A DNA stretch of 22,221 bases, from contig JBOIBN010000040.1 in the NCBI GenBank assembly GCA_050739575.1, positions 1 through 22,221 on the forward strand. Direction: 5' to 3'. This DNA comes from JBOIBN01 sp050739575. Its GTDB lineage: Bacteria; Pseudomonadota; Gammaproteobacteria; JAKDMP01. A program made the position numbers and the translations under genes. Positions within the stretch are counted from its first letter, which is position 1. Every line of letters begins with the position of its first letter. The notes beneath the pieces are model-generated. The model made no database searches, was not told the origin of the DNA, and worked only from the letters and a program-made list of their open reading frames with translations. Shown piece after piece: positions 6,379 to 15,965 of this stretch.

Positions 6379-9300
6379 CTACAACCGCCCGTCGGCGGTA
6401 GCGATTGCCGATTCCAGTTTCTGTTCGCCCGCCTGCGCTTGATTCTCGAGATCCTGGAACACGGCGTATTGCGCCGCCGTCGGCTTGACGTAACCGAGGC
6501 CGACGCTTGCTTCCAGGTAAGCCAGATGGCCGTGGAGTTTCGGCGCATGCAGCAGGTTGCCCTCGCTCGAAGCGATGTTCATCTGCACGAGTCCATTGAT
6601 TGCGTTGTTGAGTGCGGGCATCGCCGCGGCCGCTTGCGTCTCGTTGATCCGGTTGCTTGCAACTGCCGCTTCGAGCCTGGCGCGAACGGCGATGGCGCGA
6701 TTGATCGTCTTGTCGAGCGTGTCCAGCGCCGTATGGATTTTCATCTGGAGCGCAAGCCGCTCGGTAAGATCGGTTTGACTGCTGTTGATCCGCGGATCGA
6801 GCCCTACCTGAAAAGTCTGTTCGCTCTTTTTGCCGCCGTAGTCGAGCACCGCCTCGTAGCTGCCGGGAACCACCTCGGGGCCTTGCACCGAGATGCCGAG
6901 ACCGCCCGCCGCGTCCGGCGCATAAAAGCCCTTGACGTCGGCCGCGTCGGGATAGCTTAGATCCCACTGGAAGCGGTTCATGCCCGGTTCGATTGCCGTT
7001 GCCTTACGTTCGGCCACGGCCGTTTTCTGCTGCTGCGTCATCTTGCCCCCCTTGTTCTTCCCGTTTTTCTGTTTCTTTTGCTTCGGGTGCAGGCTGTAGC
7101 TGCGTATCGTCTGTCCCTGAGCATCGTTGAACGTGAGCGTAACCGGCGTCTTGCCGTCATAGTTCGCGGGAATGTGGAAAAATACCGTTGCGCCGAAGGG
7201 AGGATTCTCACCAGCGGCGTCATCGCTCGCGTCGGGATCGTCGGATCCGCCGTAAGAGTTCGTCAACCAGGCTTCCTCGGGTGCGAAAAGCTGTACGCCG
7301 TTCGCGGCGACGACCGGACGATTCGTCATCTGTTCGAGCAACACAAGGTCATCAAGCACCCAGAAGGCGCGTCCGTGCGTCGCCAGCACCACACTGCCTT
7401 CGCGGGTATTTATCGCGACATCGCGTACCTGGACGCGCGGAAGGTTGAGCGCCAACGGCTGCCAGTGCGCCGCCGTTGAAGCTGACGTACACCGTGTTCC
7501 TAGTACCGAGAAACAGCAGATCGGCATCGTTCGGGGCCTGCTCGACATGGAACACGTACTGATCGTTCGGCAGGCCGTCGACGATCCGCTTCCAGTGCGT
7601 GCCGTAGTCCGTGGTCTCGAAAACGTAGGGCGTGAAGTCGTCCCACATGTAGCGGCTCGCCGTAAGGTACGCTGTACCTTTCGCCGCGTAGGAAGGCTGG
7701 ATCGAGGTGACATCCGCCCACATGGGCAACTTCGCCGGGCTTACCACCAGCCAGTGCGCACCGCCGTCGGTCGTGACGTGCACCAGGCCGTCGCTGGAAC
7801 CGGCCCAGATCACAGAACCATCGAGCGGAGAGACCGCAAGCGCAGAAATGTTCGGGTAAATTTCTGCGCCCGACTGATCGAGATCGACGGGGCCGCCGCT
7901 CGGCGCTTCGGTGCTTGCGACATTACGCGTCAGATCGGGACTGATCGTCTGCCAGGTCTGCCCGTAATCGTCGCTCTTCATTACGTACTGCGAGCCGACC
8001 AGGAGTTCCTTCGGATTCACCGGCGAGAACAGGATCGGATGCGTCCACGCGAAACGGTACTTGAGTGCGCTTGAAGCAGCGCCGTCCTGAAAGTTGGGCC
8101 AGGGGCTTACGCTCTGGTACTGCTCGTTCGCCATGTCGTATCTGAGGAAGATGCTGTAGTAGCCGCTGCCGTAGGTGATGTTCGGATTGCCGGGTTGCGG
8201 CACCACAAATGTGCTTTCGCCGTAGGCGACCGATTGCCAGGCGCTCAGGGGAATCTCGCCTTCGCTAGTCGCACTCGGTCCCTCGAAGGAGCCTTCGTCC
8301 TGTTGCGCGCCGTAGATGTGGAAGGGAAACTGGTCGTCGAGGTTCACGTGATAGAACTGTCCCGTCGGCTGATTGTCCTCGGAACTCCAGCTCTGGCCGG
8401 CGTCCATGGAAACCGTCGCCCCGCCGTCGTTTCCTTCGAGCAGAATCTTCGGGTTGCTCGGATTCACCCACACGATATGGTTGTCGCCGTGCGGAGTATT
8501 CAACTTCGTGAACGTCTTGCCGCCGTCGCGTGAGACGAAGAGCGCGTCCACCTGCGGCATGTACACGGTGTCGGGATTGGTGGGGTCTACCGAGATCGCC
8601 ATGTAGTAGAAGGCGCGCTGGCGGAGCTTCCAATTCTCGTTTACGCGCTTGAAGGTCTGACCACCGTCGATGGACTTGAACACCCCGCCGCCCTTCGCCT
8701 GAATGGCGGCATAGACCACGTCCGGATTGCTGGCGGCGACCGCGACGCCGATCTTGCCGAGCACGCCCTGCGGCAGGCCGGAATGATTGGAAATGTTCGT
8801 CCAGTGCGCGCCGCCGTCGGTCGTCTTGTAGATGCCGCTGCCGGGGCCTCCGCTTGCGAGCTGCCACGGCGTGCGATAGGCCTGCCACGCGGCGGCATAA
8901 AGCACGTTCGGATTCTTCGGATCCATCGCGAGATCGACAACGCCGGTTTTGGCGTTGATGAAAAATATCTTGCGCCAGGTGTTGCCGCCGTCGGTGGTCT
9001 TGAACACGCCGCGCTGCGTGCCGGGCACGAAGACGTGCCCCATCGAAGCCGCATAGACCACGTCAGGATTGTTCATATCCACGACGAGCTTCATGATCGT
9101 GTGGGTGTCCTTGAGTCCCGCGTACTGCCAGGTCTTGCCGCCGTCGCTGGACCTGAACACACCGTCGCCCGTAATCATGTCTCCGCGTATGTCGCTCTCG
9201 CCGGTGCCCGCGTAGATCACCTTCGGGTTGGACGGCGCCACCACCAGTGCACCGATGCTGTCGCTCGTGCTTGGCCAGCCGTCGCTGATGTTCTTCCAGG

Positions 9301-9568
9301 TGATTCCGTAATTGGTGCTCTTCCAGACGCCGCCGTCCACGGCGCCCATGTAGAAAAGGTCGGGTTCGCCGGATACGCCGGCGACGGCCACCACCCGTCC
9401 GCCGATGTACGGGCCGACGCTGCGCCAGTGAAGTTTTGCCAGCAGGCTTTGCGCCGGGACCGTTTCCGCACTCGCCGCAATCGGCGCAGCAAGAAACGCG
9501 ACAATAACAGCGGATGCGGACAACAAGGCAGGCATACGAAAATTTACGAGGTCCGAAAGTCGTTGCAT
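6379..9568 (-). pseudogene. Exported Asp-box (VPS10/sortilin-like) repeat protein, frameshifted
   Basis: The intact protein would be about 1,060 residues. It starts with a signal peptide (MQRLSDLVNF..., cleavage likely after ASA at residue 34) and builds a beta-propeller with at least ten Asp-box-like motifs: SSDGGKTW, TTDGGNTW, TTDGGAHW (twice), SIDGGQTF, SRDGGKTF, SMDAGQSW, SDDYGQTW, TTDYGTHW, STNYGITW. Such proteins are often annotated as glycosyl hydrolases, but I see no evidence of that activity. After the propeller come a beta-rich segment with a lysine-rich linker (PKQKKQKNGKNKGGK) and a helical C-terminus. The frame breaks near 7470, just after VSFNGG. It resumes as HWQPLALNLPRVQVRD in another frame, running to TAG at 6379-6381. 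The upstream reading stops at 7352. ATG 9568 is chosen because GGGAG lies 7 nt upstream and a promoter overlaps the longer alternative start. Either a real mutation or a base-calling error could explain the break. Confidence 0.82.
7466..7473 (-). other. Frameshift site, apparent loss of a GC dinucleotide
   Basis: The - strand reads GGCGGCGCACTGGCAG. Restoring two bases to GGCGGCGCGCACTGGCAG gives GGAHWQ, which joins the two reading frames. The same gene carries GGCGGCGCGCACTGG at its other GGAHW motif near 8800. A slip in a GC repeat is the simplest cause. Confidence 0.75.
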
Positions 9569-9604
9569 GGCGGAGGCTCCCAACGCGGATTTTTGGCGCA
9601 CCGC

Positions 9605-9633
9605 ATCATAGCGCAACATGGAAGACAGCGAAA
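9605..9633 (-). promoter_or_regulatory. Promoter of the Asp-box gene
   Basis: On the - strand the -35 box TTTCGC (9628-9633) and -10 box TATGAT (9605-9610) are spaced by 17 bp. Transcription would begin near 9598, leaving a 5' leader of about 30 nt that holds the GGGAG ribosome site at 9576-9580. It implies the gene is not simply the last cistron of the der operon. Confidence 0.6.
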
Positions 9634-9735
9634 GCAGATCAGGAATTCTCCGCTTCGGCGCTCTCAAACATTCCGGAATGTCTGCAGATGTGAATCATCG
9701 CTTCCGACAGAAAGCTGGACGTCGATCCGCGCCTT

Positions 9736-11088
9736 TTACGGTTTTCTGCGACGACGGGGACGGGGATCGCGGGGCTTGCCGGCGTAAGGATTCGGCGGGC
9801 TCTTGAATTCCATTTCCAGCGGCACGCCGACCAGGCGGAAGGCGTCGCGAAAGCCGGCGGCAAGATAGCGCCGGTAGGCGGCCGGAAGACGATCGGCCTG
9901 GGTACCGTGTATGGCAAGGCGCGGCGGACGAGTGCCGACGGGATGCGCGTAGCGCAGTTTTACCCGGCGTCCGCGAATCAGCGGCGGCGGATTCTCGGCG
10001 ACGAGCGTCTCGAGCACGCGGTTGAGTTCGGCGGTGGTGAACTCCGTTTCCACGGCGGCACCCGCCTTGTTCACCGCCGCCATCAGTTCGCCGATTCCGC
10101 TGCCGTGCAGCGCGGAGATGCGCACGCGTCGCACGAAGGGGACGAAGGCGAACCGCTGCTCGGCCGAAACGGCCGCGTGATTGCGTGCGTCAGGTGCAAG
10201 CCCGTCCCACTTGTTGAGCGCAATGACCACCGCGCGACCGCGTCCGAGGGCAAGACGCACGAGTCGTTGGTCCTGGGCGGTAACGCCCTCCCCCGCATCG
10301 GTCATGACGATGGCAACTGCGGCTTCTTCCAGGCCGCGGATTGCGGCCAGCACACCGAGACGCTCGGCGCCCGGCTCGACGCTCGTGCGCCGGCGAAAGC
10401 CCGCCGTATCTATCAACACATAGTGCCGGCCGTCGCGTTCGAGCGGGACGCGAATGGCATCGCGCGTCGTGCCCGGCACTTCGGAAGCCAGGAGCCGTTC
10501 CTCGCCGAGCAGACGGTTGACAAGCGTGGATTTGCCGACGTTGGGTCGGCCGATGACAGTGACGGTGAGACCCTGTTCCGGCGCGGACACATCTTCCGTG
10601 GCGACCGGCAGGGCGGCGCAGAGCGCCTCCGTCAGCGCCGCGATGCCGGAACTCCGCAACGCGGAAAGCGGGAACATCCGCTCGAAGCCGAGCCGGTGGA
10701 ACTCCGCGAGCTCGGCGGGCGGCAAACCCTCGGACTTGTTCGCGAGCAGCCATACCGGCTTGCCGCTTGCGCGCAGACGTCGTGCAAGTTCCTCATCCGC
10801 CGCCGCGAGTCCGGCCCTGGAATCCACCAGAAAGAGTACGTGATCGGCTTCGGCGATGGCGCGCCAGGTCTGTACTTCGGCGGCCTCGGCAAGTTCGGTT
10901 TCTCCGGCAAGCCCGCCGGTGTCTATTATCACTACACGGCGTTCGCCGAGAAATGCATAACCGTAATGACGATCGCGCGTGAGCCCTGGAACGTCGGCGA
11001 CGAGCGCGTTGCGTGTCGCCGTCAGGCGATTGAACAGCGTGGACTTGCCGACGTTGGGACGGCCGACAAGCGCAAGGACCGGCAACAC
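9736..11088 (-). CDS. der: Ribosome biogenesis GTPase Der (EngA), tandem G domains
   Basis: Der is an essential GTPase that joins the 50S ribosomal subunit late in its maturation. The 450-residue protein has the hallmark two G domains in tandem plus a KH-like C-terminal domain. The P-loops GRPNVGKST occur at residues 9-17 and 180-188, the G3 motifs are DTGG (56-59) and DTAG (227-230), and the G4 motifs are NKSE (117-120) and NKWD (292-295). The first G4 has Glu where NKxD is usual; I treat this as a natural variant. The tail ends in a basic stretch (KPRDPRPRRRRKP) that may touch rRNA. The gene starts 3 nt after the bamB stop, as in the conserved bamB-der pair. Confidence 0.97.
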   Translation of the reverse strand: MLPVLALVGRPNVGKSTLFNRLTATRNALVADVPGLTRDRHYGYAFLGERRVVIIDTGGLAGETELAEAAEVQTWRAIAEADHVLFLVDSRAGLAAADEELARRLRASGKPVWLLANKSEGLPPAELAEFHRLGFERMFPLSALRSSGIAALTEALCAALPVATEDVSAPEQGLTVTVIGRPNVGKSTLVNRLLGEERLLASEVPGTTRDAIRVPLERDGRHYVLIDTAGFRRRTSVEPGAERLGVLAAIRGLEEAAVAIVMTDAGEGVTAQDQRLVRLALGRGRAVVIALNKWDGLAPDARNHAAVSAEQRFAFVPFVRRVRISALHGSGIGELMAAVNKAGAAVETEFTTAELNRVLETLVAENPPPLIRGRRVKLRYAHPVGTRPPRLAIHGTQADRLPAAYRRYLAAGFRDAFRLVGVPLEMEFKSPPNPYAGKPRDPRPRRRRKP

Positions 11089-11091
11089 GGG

Positions 11092-12255
11092 TCAGTGCTG
11101 GTCGAGGGCTAATGCAAAGGCAGTCAGTATGCCATCGCCGACGAGTACGATGAGGTGATCGCCGACTACGACCGGCGGCATACGGATCGCGCCGCTCCCC
11201 ACCTGCACACGCGCGAGATAGTGCCCATTGTCCCGGTTGATGAAGTGCAGCCGGCCGCCATAGTCTCCTACCGCAACTACTGGACCAAACGGCACGGCGG
11301 CCGAAAGTTCGCGGTACTGAAGCTTGTCGTAAGCCCAGTCGGGCACGCCGGTCACCAGATCGAAGGCGTGCACGATCCCTTCGGTATCGCTCACATAAAC
11401 ATGCACGGCATCGAGGCCGACGCCGGTATAGCTCGAGAGGTCGCGGCTCCAGAGAATCTGTCCCGAGCCAGCCTCCAGCGCAGCGAGGCGCCCCTGATAG
11501 GTCGCGACATAGAGATCTCCTGCCGCAAAGGCCATCATGCCGCCGACGTTGACGATATCCGTCACCGTGTTCCCGCCCGTGCCTTGGGCAACCTGCTGGC
11601 GCCACAGCTCCTTGCCGCTCGCGGCATCGACCGCCGCCACCTTGCCGTCGGCAAAGCCCGCATATACGACGCCGTCCACAATCAACGGGCGAGTGTCGAA
11701 ACGCAGGGCGAGCGAAGGAACGGTTTCGTTCGTTACCCAGAGTTCATCGCCGCTTTGCGGCGACAATCCAAACAATGCGCCGGCTATAGTTTTCACCGCC
11801 ACCACGCCCGAACCTATCGCCGGACTCACGATCACGGGGGCGCCCACGGAGTGCGTCCACTTCGGATCGCCGGTTTTGGCATCGAACGCAACGACATAGC
11901 CTTTGCGATTGCCGACGACGACCACCCCGGCACCGACGGTCGGGCCACCCGAAAGGTGGCCGCCCTTGACATGACGCTGCCACAGCAATTTTCCGCTCGC
12001 GGCATCGAAGGCCGCGACGTCGCCGCCGGCACCAGCCGCCACCACCATGTCGTTGGCGCTGCCGGCAGCGAGTCCGAGCAACTGATTGCCGCCACCGCCG
12101 CCCACATCGTGTGACCAGACCTGTCTGACCTGAAGGGCATGTGGATTGGGCGGCAACGGTTTTGGCGTATCGAGGTTGGAGCCGCTGGAACAGGCCACAA
12201 GCGCGACCGTCACAAACAGTGGACCCAAAAACCCAAGTCGACGCAATACGTTCAC
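11092..12255 (-). CDS. bamB: Outer membrane protein assembly factor BamB
   Basis: BamB is a lipoprotein of the BAM complex that helps BamA insert beta-barrel proteins into the outer membrane. The 387-residue protein has a signal with a classical lipobox LVAC (C22), then an eight-bladed PQQ-type propeller with recurring FDAASGKLLW, FDAKTGDPKW, VDAASGKELW, LEAGSGQILW and FDLVTGVPDW. The start is GTG at 12255; GTGA overlaps the yfgM stop, so translation is coupled. It lies directly upstream of der. Assignment is secure from both sequence and context. Confidence 0.95.
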   Translation of the reverse strand: MNVLRRLGFLGPLFVTVALVACSSGSNLDTPKPLPPNPHALQVRQVWSHDVGGGGGNQLLGLAAGSANDMVVAAGAGGDVAAFDAASGKLLWQRHVKGGHLSGGPTVGAGVVVVGNRKGYVVAFDAKTGDPKWTHSVGAPVIVSPAIGSGVVAVKTIAGALFGLSPQSGDELWVTNETVPSLALRFDTRPLIVDGVVYAGFADGKVAAVDAASGKELWRQQVAQGTGGNTVTDIVNVGGMMAFAAGDLYVATYQGRLAALEAGSGQILWSRDLSSYTGVGLDAVHVYVSDTEGIVHAFDLVTGVPDWAYDKLQYRELSAAVPFGPVVAVGDYGGRLHFINRDNGHYLARVQVGSGAIRMPPVVVGDHLIVLVGDGILTAFALALDQH

Positions 12256-13013
12256 GGTCTGTGCCCTCCCGCCGTGGCGGCGTGCGCAGCGGATGTAACA
12301 GCCTGTGCACTAGCGGGCCTGGCGGCGTGCACGCTTGCAGGTCTGCCCGCAGTACTCACTCGTGCGGCAGCAGCGACCGTCCCGACCGGCAGACTGGCGA
12401 GCCGCATTTGCAGTATTTGAGACTGACCACTGGACGCGCTGGCCTGGGCAAGCGCCTTGCGATACGCGTCGCGTGCTTCTCCCGACTTGCCGAGGGCGCT
12501 GAAGGCATCGCCACGAATGCTGTCGATGGCAGAGGCGAAAGGCCCGGATTTCGATTGCCCCTGCAAGGTCGCGAGCGCGGCTTTCGGATTTCCGCTCTGA
12601 ATCTGCACCCGCGCGAGCCGCAATCGTGCGACGGCGGCAAGACCCTTGTCCGGCGAGTTCTGCATCACCTGTTGCAATGTGTTTTCGGCATCCTTCAGAT
12701 CCTGCTGGTCCAACTCGGCCTTCGCGAGCGCGAGTCCTGCGAGTGCGCCATACGCGGTATCGGGGTAAGCCGAGATCACCGCCTGTGCGGCCTTGACGAT
12801 CGAAGGGTCGTTGTTTTGCTGTTCAGCCTGCACTACCGCGGCATACAAAGACGCACCCGCGGCCGCGCGCTTCGCCTGCCAGTAACCCCACAGGCGCCAG
12901 CCGCCGATGACCAGCGCCGCGATCACGAGTCCCGCAACTATATACTTGCTGTTCTTGTTCCACCAGTTGCGGAACGCGGCGAGCGTTTCCTCTTCCGTGT
13001 TATAGCCTTCCAA
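12252..13013 (-). CDS. yfgM: YfgM-like ancillary SecYEG translocon subunit, TPR protein
   Basis: YfgM is a single-pass inner membrane protein with a periplasmic TPR domain. In E. coli it joins PpiD at the Sec translocon and helps outer-membrane protein biogenesis. The 253-residue protein begins MEGYNTEEETLAAFRNWW, followed by a membrane helix (about 23-43) and TPR-like helices (55-200). A tail of about 45 residues, rich in Ala, His and Pro (TAGRPASVHAARPASAQ), extends beyond the usual length near 206. The start appears to be TTG 13013: GGAG lies 8 nt upstream, and the MEGY start matches MEIY in E. coli. The ATG at 13020 is out of frame and too close to the ribosome site. The gene lies between hisS (26-nt gap) and bamB, the conserved order. 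Confidence 0.88.
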   Translation of the reverse strand: MEGYNTEEETLAAFRNWWNKNSKYIVAGLVIAALVIGGWRLWGYWQAKRAAAGASLYAAVVQAEQQNNDPSIVKAAQAVISAYPDTAYGALAGLALAKAELDQQDLKDAENTLQQVMQNSPDKGLAAVARLRLARVQIQSGNPKAALATLQGQSKSGPFASAIDSIRGDAFSALGKSGEARDAYRKALAQASASSGQSQILQMRLASLPVGTVAAAARVSTAGRPASVHAARPASAQAVTSAAHAATAGGHRP

Positions 13014-13039
13014 TCGTCATGCTCCTTTTATTCGGTTGC

Positions 13040-14338
13040 CTATGCTTTCGACAAATTCCGCGGCGGTTGTTCCAGCCGCCGCGAACATGCCTCGATCAAA
13101 TCTCCTGCCGCGATCAGTGCTTGTTCGCCCTCTTCCGCCAGCGGCTTGATCGCAATGTTACCTGAAGCAAGCTCGGCTTCGCCCAAGATCAGGGCGAGTT
13201 GCGCGCCCGCCTTGTCGGCGCGCCTGAGCTGCGCCCGCAGCGTCCCGCCGCCGGCATTGACGATCAGGCGCAGCGCCGGCAAGGCATCGCGCAGTTGCTC
13301 GGAAAGTGCCAATGCCCGGCGTTCCGCATCCGTGCCGAGGGCGATAAAATATGCATCGGGCGGCATTCGCACCGGTGCCTGTTCCGCTTCCTCGACAAGC
13401 AGAACGAGGCGTTCCATGCCCAGCGCCCAGCCAGCAGCCGGCGTGGGTCGCCCGCCGAGTTCCGCCACCAGGCCATCGTAACGGCCGCCGGAGCAGAAGG
13501 CATCCTGCGCTCCGAGTGCATCACTTGTCCATTCGAACACCACGCCCGTGTAATAGTCGAGCCCGCGAACCAGGAGCGGATCGAGTCGGTAGGTAATGCC
13601 GAGCGCATTGAGCCGAAAGAGGAGTTCGTCGAGATGCGCACGCTCACGTTCCCCCAGGTAATCGCCGATTTGCGGAGCCTGCGCGAGCAGCGCACGGGTC
13701 TCCTCGTTCTTGCTGTCGAGAATGCGTAGCGGATTCGTCGCGAGACGTCGCCGCTCGTCTTCGTCGAGCCGTGCGGCATGGGTCGTAAGAAAATCCACCA
13801 ATGCCTTGCGATAACGTTTGCGGTCGGCAAACGAACCCAGCGAATTGACCGCAAGCGCGATACGCCGGATTCCCAGGCGACGCCACAGCCGCGCCGCAAG
13901 CGCAAGCAGTTCGGCCTCGATTTCCGGCCCCTCGATTCCAAAGGCTTCGGCGCCGATCTGGTGAAACTGGCGATAGCGTCCCTTCTGCGGCCGTTCATGT
14001 CGAAACATCGCGCCGCCGTACCAGAGCCGTTGCTGGCTGCCGTTGAAAAGACCGTGAGTGATGCCCGCACGCACGCAGCCGGCGGTCGCCTCGGGCCGCA
14101 GGCTGAGCGAATCGCCGCCGCGATCCTCGAAGCTGTACATTTCCTTTTCGACGATGTCCGTGCTCGCCCCGATCGAACGGGCGAACAGCGCCGTTCGTTC
14201 TACAAGTGGCAGGCGAATTTCACCGTAGCCCGCGCCTTCGAGCATTTCTGCCGCCGTCGCCTCGATCATGCGCCAGCAGGCGATCTGCGCGGGCAGGATG
14301 TCGTTGAATCCGCGCACCGCTCGAACGGTTCCGCTCAC
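13040..14338 (-). CDS. hisS: Histidyl-tRNA synthetase
   Basis: HisRS charges tRNA-His in the cytosol. The 432-residue class II synthetase has motif 2 (MFRHERPQKGRYRQFHQ, from residue 111), the histidine-binding LVRGLDYYTG (257-266), GGRYDGL (284-290) and motif 3 (AAGWALGMERL, 301-311). An anticodon-binding domain follows (RRALALSEQLRDALPALRL ... ADKAGAQLALILGE). The start is GTG 14338, whose GTGA overlaps the rodZ stop. In E. coli ispG lies between rodZ and hisS; here the two genes touch and ispG is absent. The gene ends in TAG 26 nt before yfgM. Confidence 0.97.
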   Translation of the reverse strand: MSGTVRAVRGFNDILPAQIACWRMIEATAAEMLEGAGYGEIRLPLVERTALFARSIGASTDIVEKEMYSFEDRGGDSLSLRPEATAGCVRAGITHGLFNGSQQRLWYGGAMFRHERPQKGRYRQFHQIGAEAFGIEGPEIEAELLALAARLWRRLGIRRIALAVNSLGSFADRKRYRKALVDFLTTHAARLDEDERRRLATNPLRILDSKNEETRALLAQAPQIGDYLGERERAHLDELLFRLNALGITYRLDPLLVRGLDYYTGVVFEWTSDALGAQDAFCSGGRYDGLVAELGGRPTPAAGWALGMERLVLLVEEAEQAPVRMPPDAYFIALGTDAERRALALSEQLRDALPALRLIVNAGGGTLRAQLRRADKAGAQLALILGEAELASGNIAIKPLAEEGEQALIAAGDLIEACSRRLEQPPRNLSKA

Positions 14339-15186
14339 GTGGCGCTGCCCGGCGCTGAAGTTGTCTCCGTCGGCACATTGAAATGCGCCGTAGTGCCCGC
14401 GACGTCTGCGGCGGGAATCGAAACCGGCTGGCCGTTCGCCTCGACCTCGATACCCGCCGCGTTGCCGAGGAAAATCTTGTACGGAACCGAAGCCGAGTCG
14501 AAACTCAACGTTTGCCCAGCGTTCGCAAGATCGTAATAGAGACGTTTCCCGCCCGCATCGTAGACCTCGATCCAGGACGGAGCCTTGACCTTGAGTACCA
14601 GATGAATTTTCGGAATTGCGGCACCCTGCGCGTGGGTGGCAGCCGTCGTCGGACGCGCAGGAGGAGGAGGCGTGACCGTGGCACGCGTGGCCTTGGCGGG
14701 AACTTCACGGGTCATGGTCATGGCGGCGGAAACGGCGGTAGGCGGCGGATTGGCAGCGGTTTTGTGCAGTAATCCGCTGCGCCACACCCATACCGCGACC
14801 AGAATCGCCACGATGACCACCAGTCCGATGAGCGTCGGTGCGAACCAATGAGTCGTTCCCTGCCGCGGCAAACCGCTAACCGCACGCGCCCGCACCCGCG
14901 GATCGCGTGGAGCCGCTACCACTTCGTAATCGGTAATCAACTCGTCGTCGGGCAGGCCGAGGAACTGTGCATACTTGCGCAGATATCCGCGCACATACAC
15001 CGACGCACCCAGATGTTCGAAATCATCGGCTTCGAGCGCAACAAGAAGGTGGCGCGCCATGAACAAGGATTTCGCCGCTTCGTCCAGAGTCAGATGGCGT
15101 TCTTCCCGTGCCGCCTTGAGCCGTGCTCCCGGACTGCGCCCGGAGTTTAGTCCTGCACTTTCCGGTTGCCCCGAATCGTCCCTCAT
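14335..15186 (-). CDS. rodZ: Cell shape protein RodZ
   Basis: RodZ is a bitopic inner-membrane protein that anchors MreB filaments and supports rod shape. The 283-residue protein has an N-terminal Xre-like HTH domain (about 19-85: GARLKAAREERHLTLDEAAKSL and YVRGYLRKYAQFLGLPDDEL). A basic juxtamembrane stretch follows, then one membrane helix (about 115-137), a Pro/Ala/Thr-rich periplasmic linker and a C-terminal beta domain of DUF4115 type (about 195-270: SWIEVYDAGGKRLYYDL). ATG 15186 overlaps the pilW stop by 4 nt. The cytoplasmic HTH, transmembrane and beta-domain order is diagnostic. Confidence 0.93.
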   Translation of the reverse strand: MRDDSGQPESAGLNSGRSPGARLKAAREERHLTLDEAAKSLFMARHLLVALEADDFEHLGASVYVRGYLRKYAQFLGLPDDELITDYEVVAAPRDPRVRARAVSGLPRQGTTHWFAPTLIGLVVIVAILVAVWVWRSGLLHKTAANPPPTAVSAAMTMTREVPAKATRATVTPPPPARPTTAATHAQGAAIPKIHLVLKVKAPSWIEVYDAGGKRLYYDLANAGQTLSFDSASVPYKIFLGNAAGIEVEANGQPVSIPAADVAGTTAHFNVPTETTSAPGSAT

Positions 15187-15965
15187 TGTCCACCCCCGAT
15201 GAGCCCAACGTATTTTTTCGCTTCCGGCGAATCAGGGAATCGCTTAAGCAAGCTACCGCCGTAGAGTTGTGCATCGGTCCGATCACCGATGCTCCAGGCC
15301 GCTTCGATAGATGTCCACAACACGTAGGCCGGCACTTCCGGATCGGCATCGATCAAGTGCGCGAGGTACGAGTGGGCCGCGCTGTAATTGCCCTGCTCGA
15401 AGAACAAGAGCCCAAGCTGCCAGAGTGCCTGCACGGAATCCGAATTGATCGCGAGCGATTGCTGGAAATACTGCTGCGCGAGCTTCTGATCGGGAATTTT
15501 CAATGCACAAATACCGGCATTGACGAGCGCGGCATCCGGAGTGTTGTAATTCAAGTCCGCAGCCGCGCGGCTGAAGTAATTGAGCGAGGCACGATATTCG
15601 CCGTTGCGGCACAGAAACGCGCCGTAATTGTTGAACGTGTTCGGGTCGTTCGGGTCGTACTGAAGCGAGAGCTTGTACTGCTGATCCGCCCGATTCTTGT
15701 CGCCAACCTGCTCGTAGTAGAAGGCGAGTGTATTATGCACGAACGCAAGATGCGGGGCCTGCTGGAGCGCCGTCGCCAACTTTTGCTGGGCGATGTCCAT
15801 GTGTCCTTCACGCATGTAGCCATACGCCAGTTGAGTGTTGTAGCGGGCGGCGAGTTCCGGCGACGCCTTCTTGGGAATCGCCTGCGGCGAGCTGCTCGAG
15901 GAGGTACAGCCGCTGCTCACGGCAAGCGCGACCATGACGACGGCAAGCACGGCCAGACGCTTCAT
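15183..15965 (-). CDS. pilW: Type IV pilus biogenesis TPR lipoprotein PilW (PilF)
   Basis: PilW/PilF is the outer-membrane pilotin that helps the PilQ secretin assemble and so allows type IV pili. The 260-residue protein starts with a lipoprotein signal (MKRLAVLAVVMVALAVSSGC, C20). About six TPR units follow, for example NTQLAYGYMREGHMDIAQQKL, VHNTLAFYYEQVGDKNRADQ, TFNNYGAFLCRNGEYRASLNYF and QALWQLGLLFFEQGNYSAA. NNYGAFLC and the spaced cysteines match known PilF proteins. It lies between rlmN and rodZ with 4-nt overlaps on both sides, the order seen in pseudomonads and xanthomonads. Confidence 0.93.
   Translation of the reverse strand: MKRLAVLAVVMVALAVSSGCTSSSSSPQAIPKKASPELAARYNTQLAYGYMREGHMDIAQQKLATALQQAPHLAFVHNTLAFYYEQVGDKNRADQQYKLSLQYDPNDPNTFNNYGAFLCRNGEYRASLNYFSRAAADLNYNTPDAALVNAGICALKIPDQKLAQQYFQQSLAINSDSVQALWQLGLLFFEQGNYSAAHSYLAHLIDADPEVPAYVLWTSIEAAWSIGDRTDAQLYGGSLLKRFPDSPEAKKYVGLIGGGQ

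Noticed and set aside
7038..7100. Lysine-rich stretch in the Asp-box protein as a sign of a second frameshift
   Set aside because: The frame stays open, and conserved beta-domain sequence continues on both sides. A low-complexity linker explains it.
11155..12114. 319-codon + strand open frame antisense to bamB
   Set aside because: It lies wholly within bamB, has no family features, and bamB is certain.
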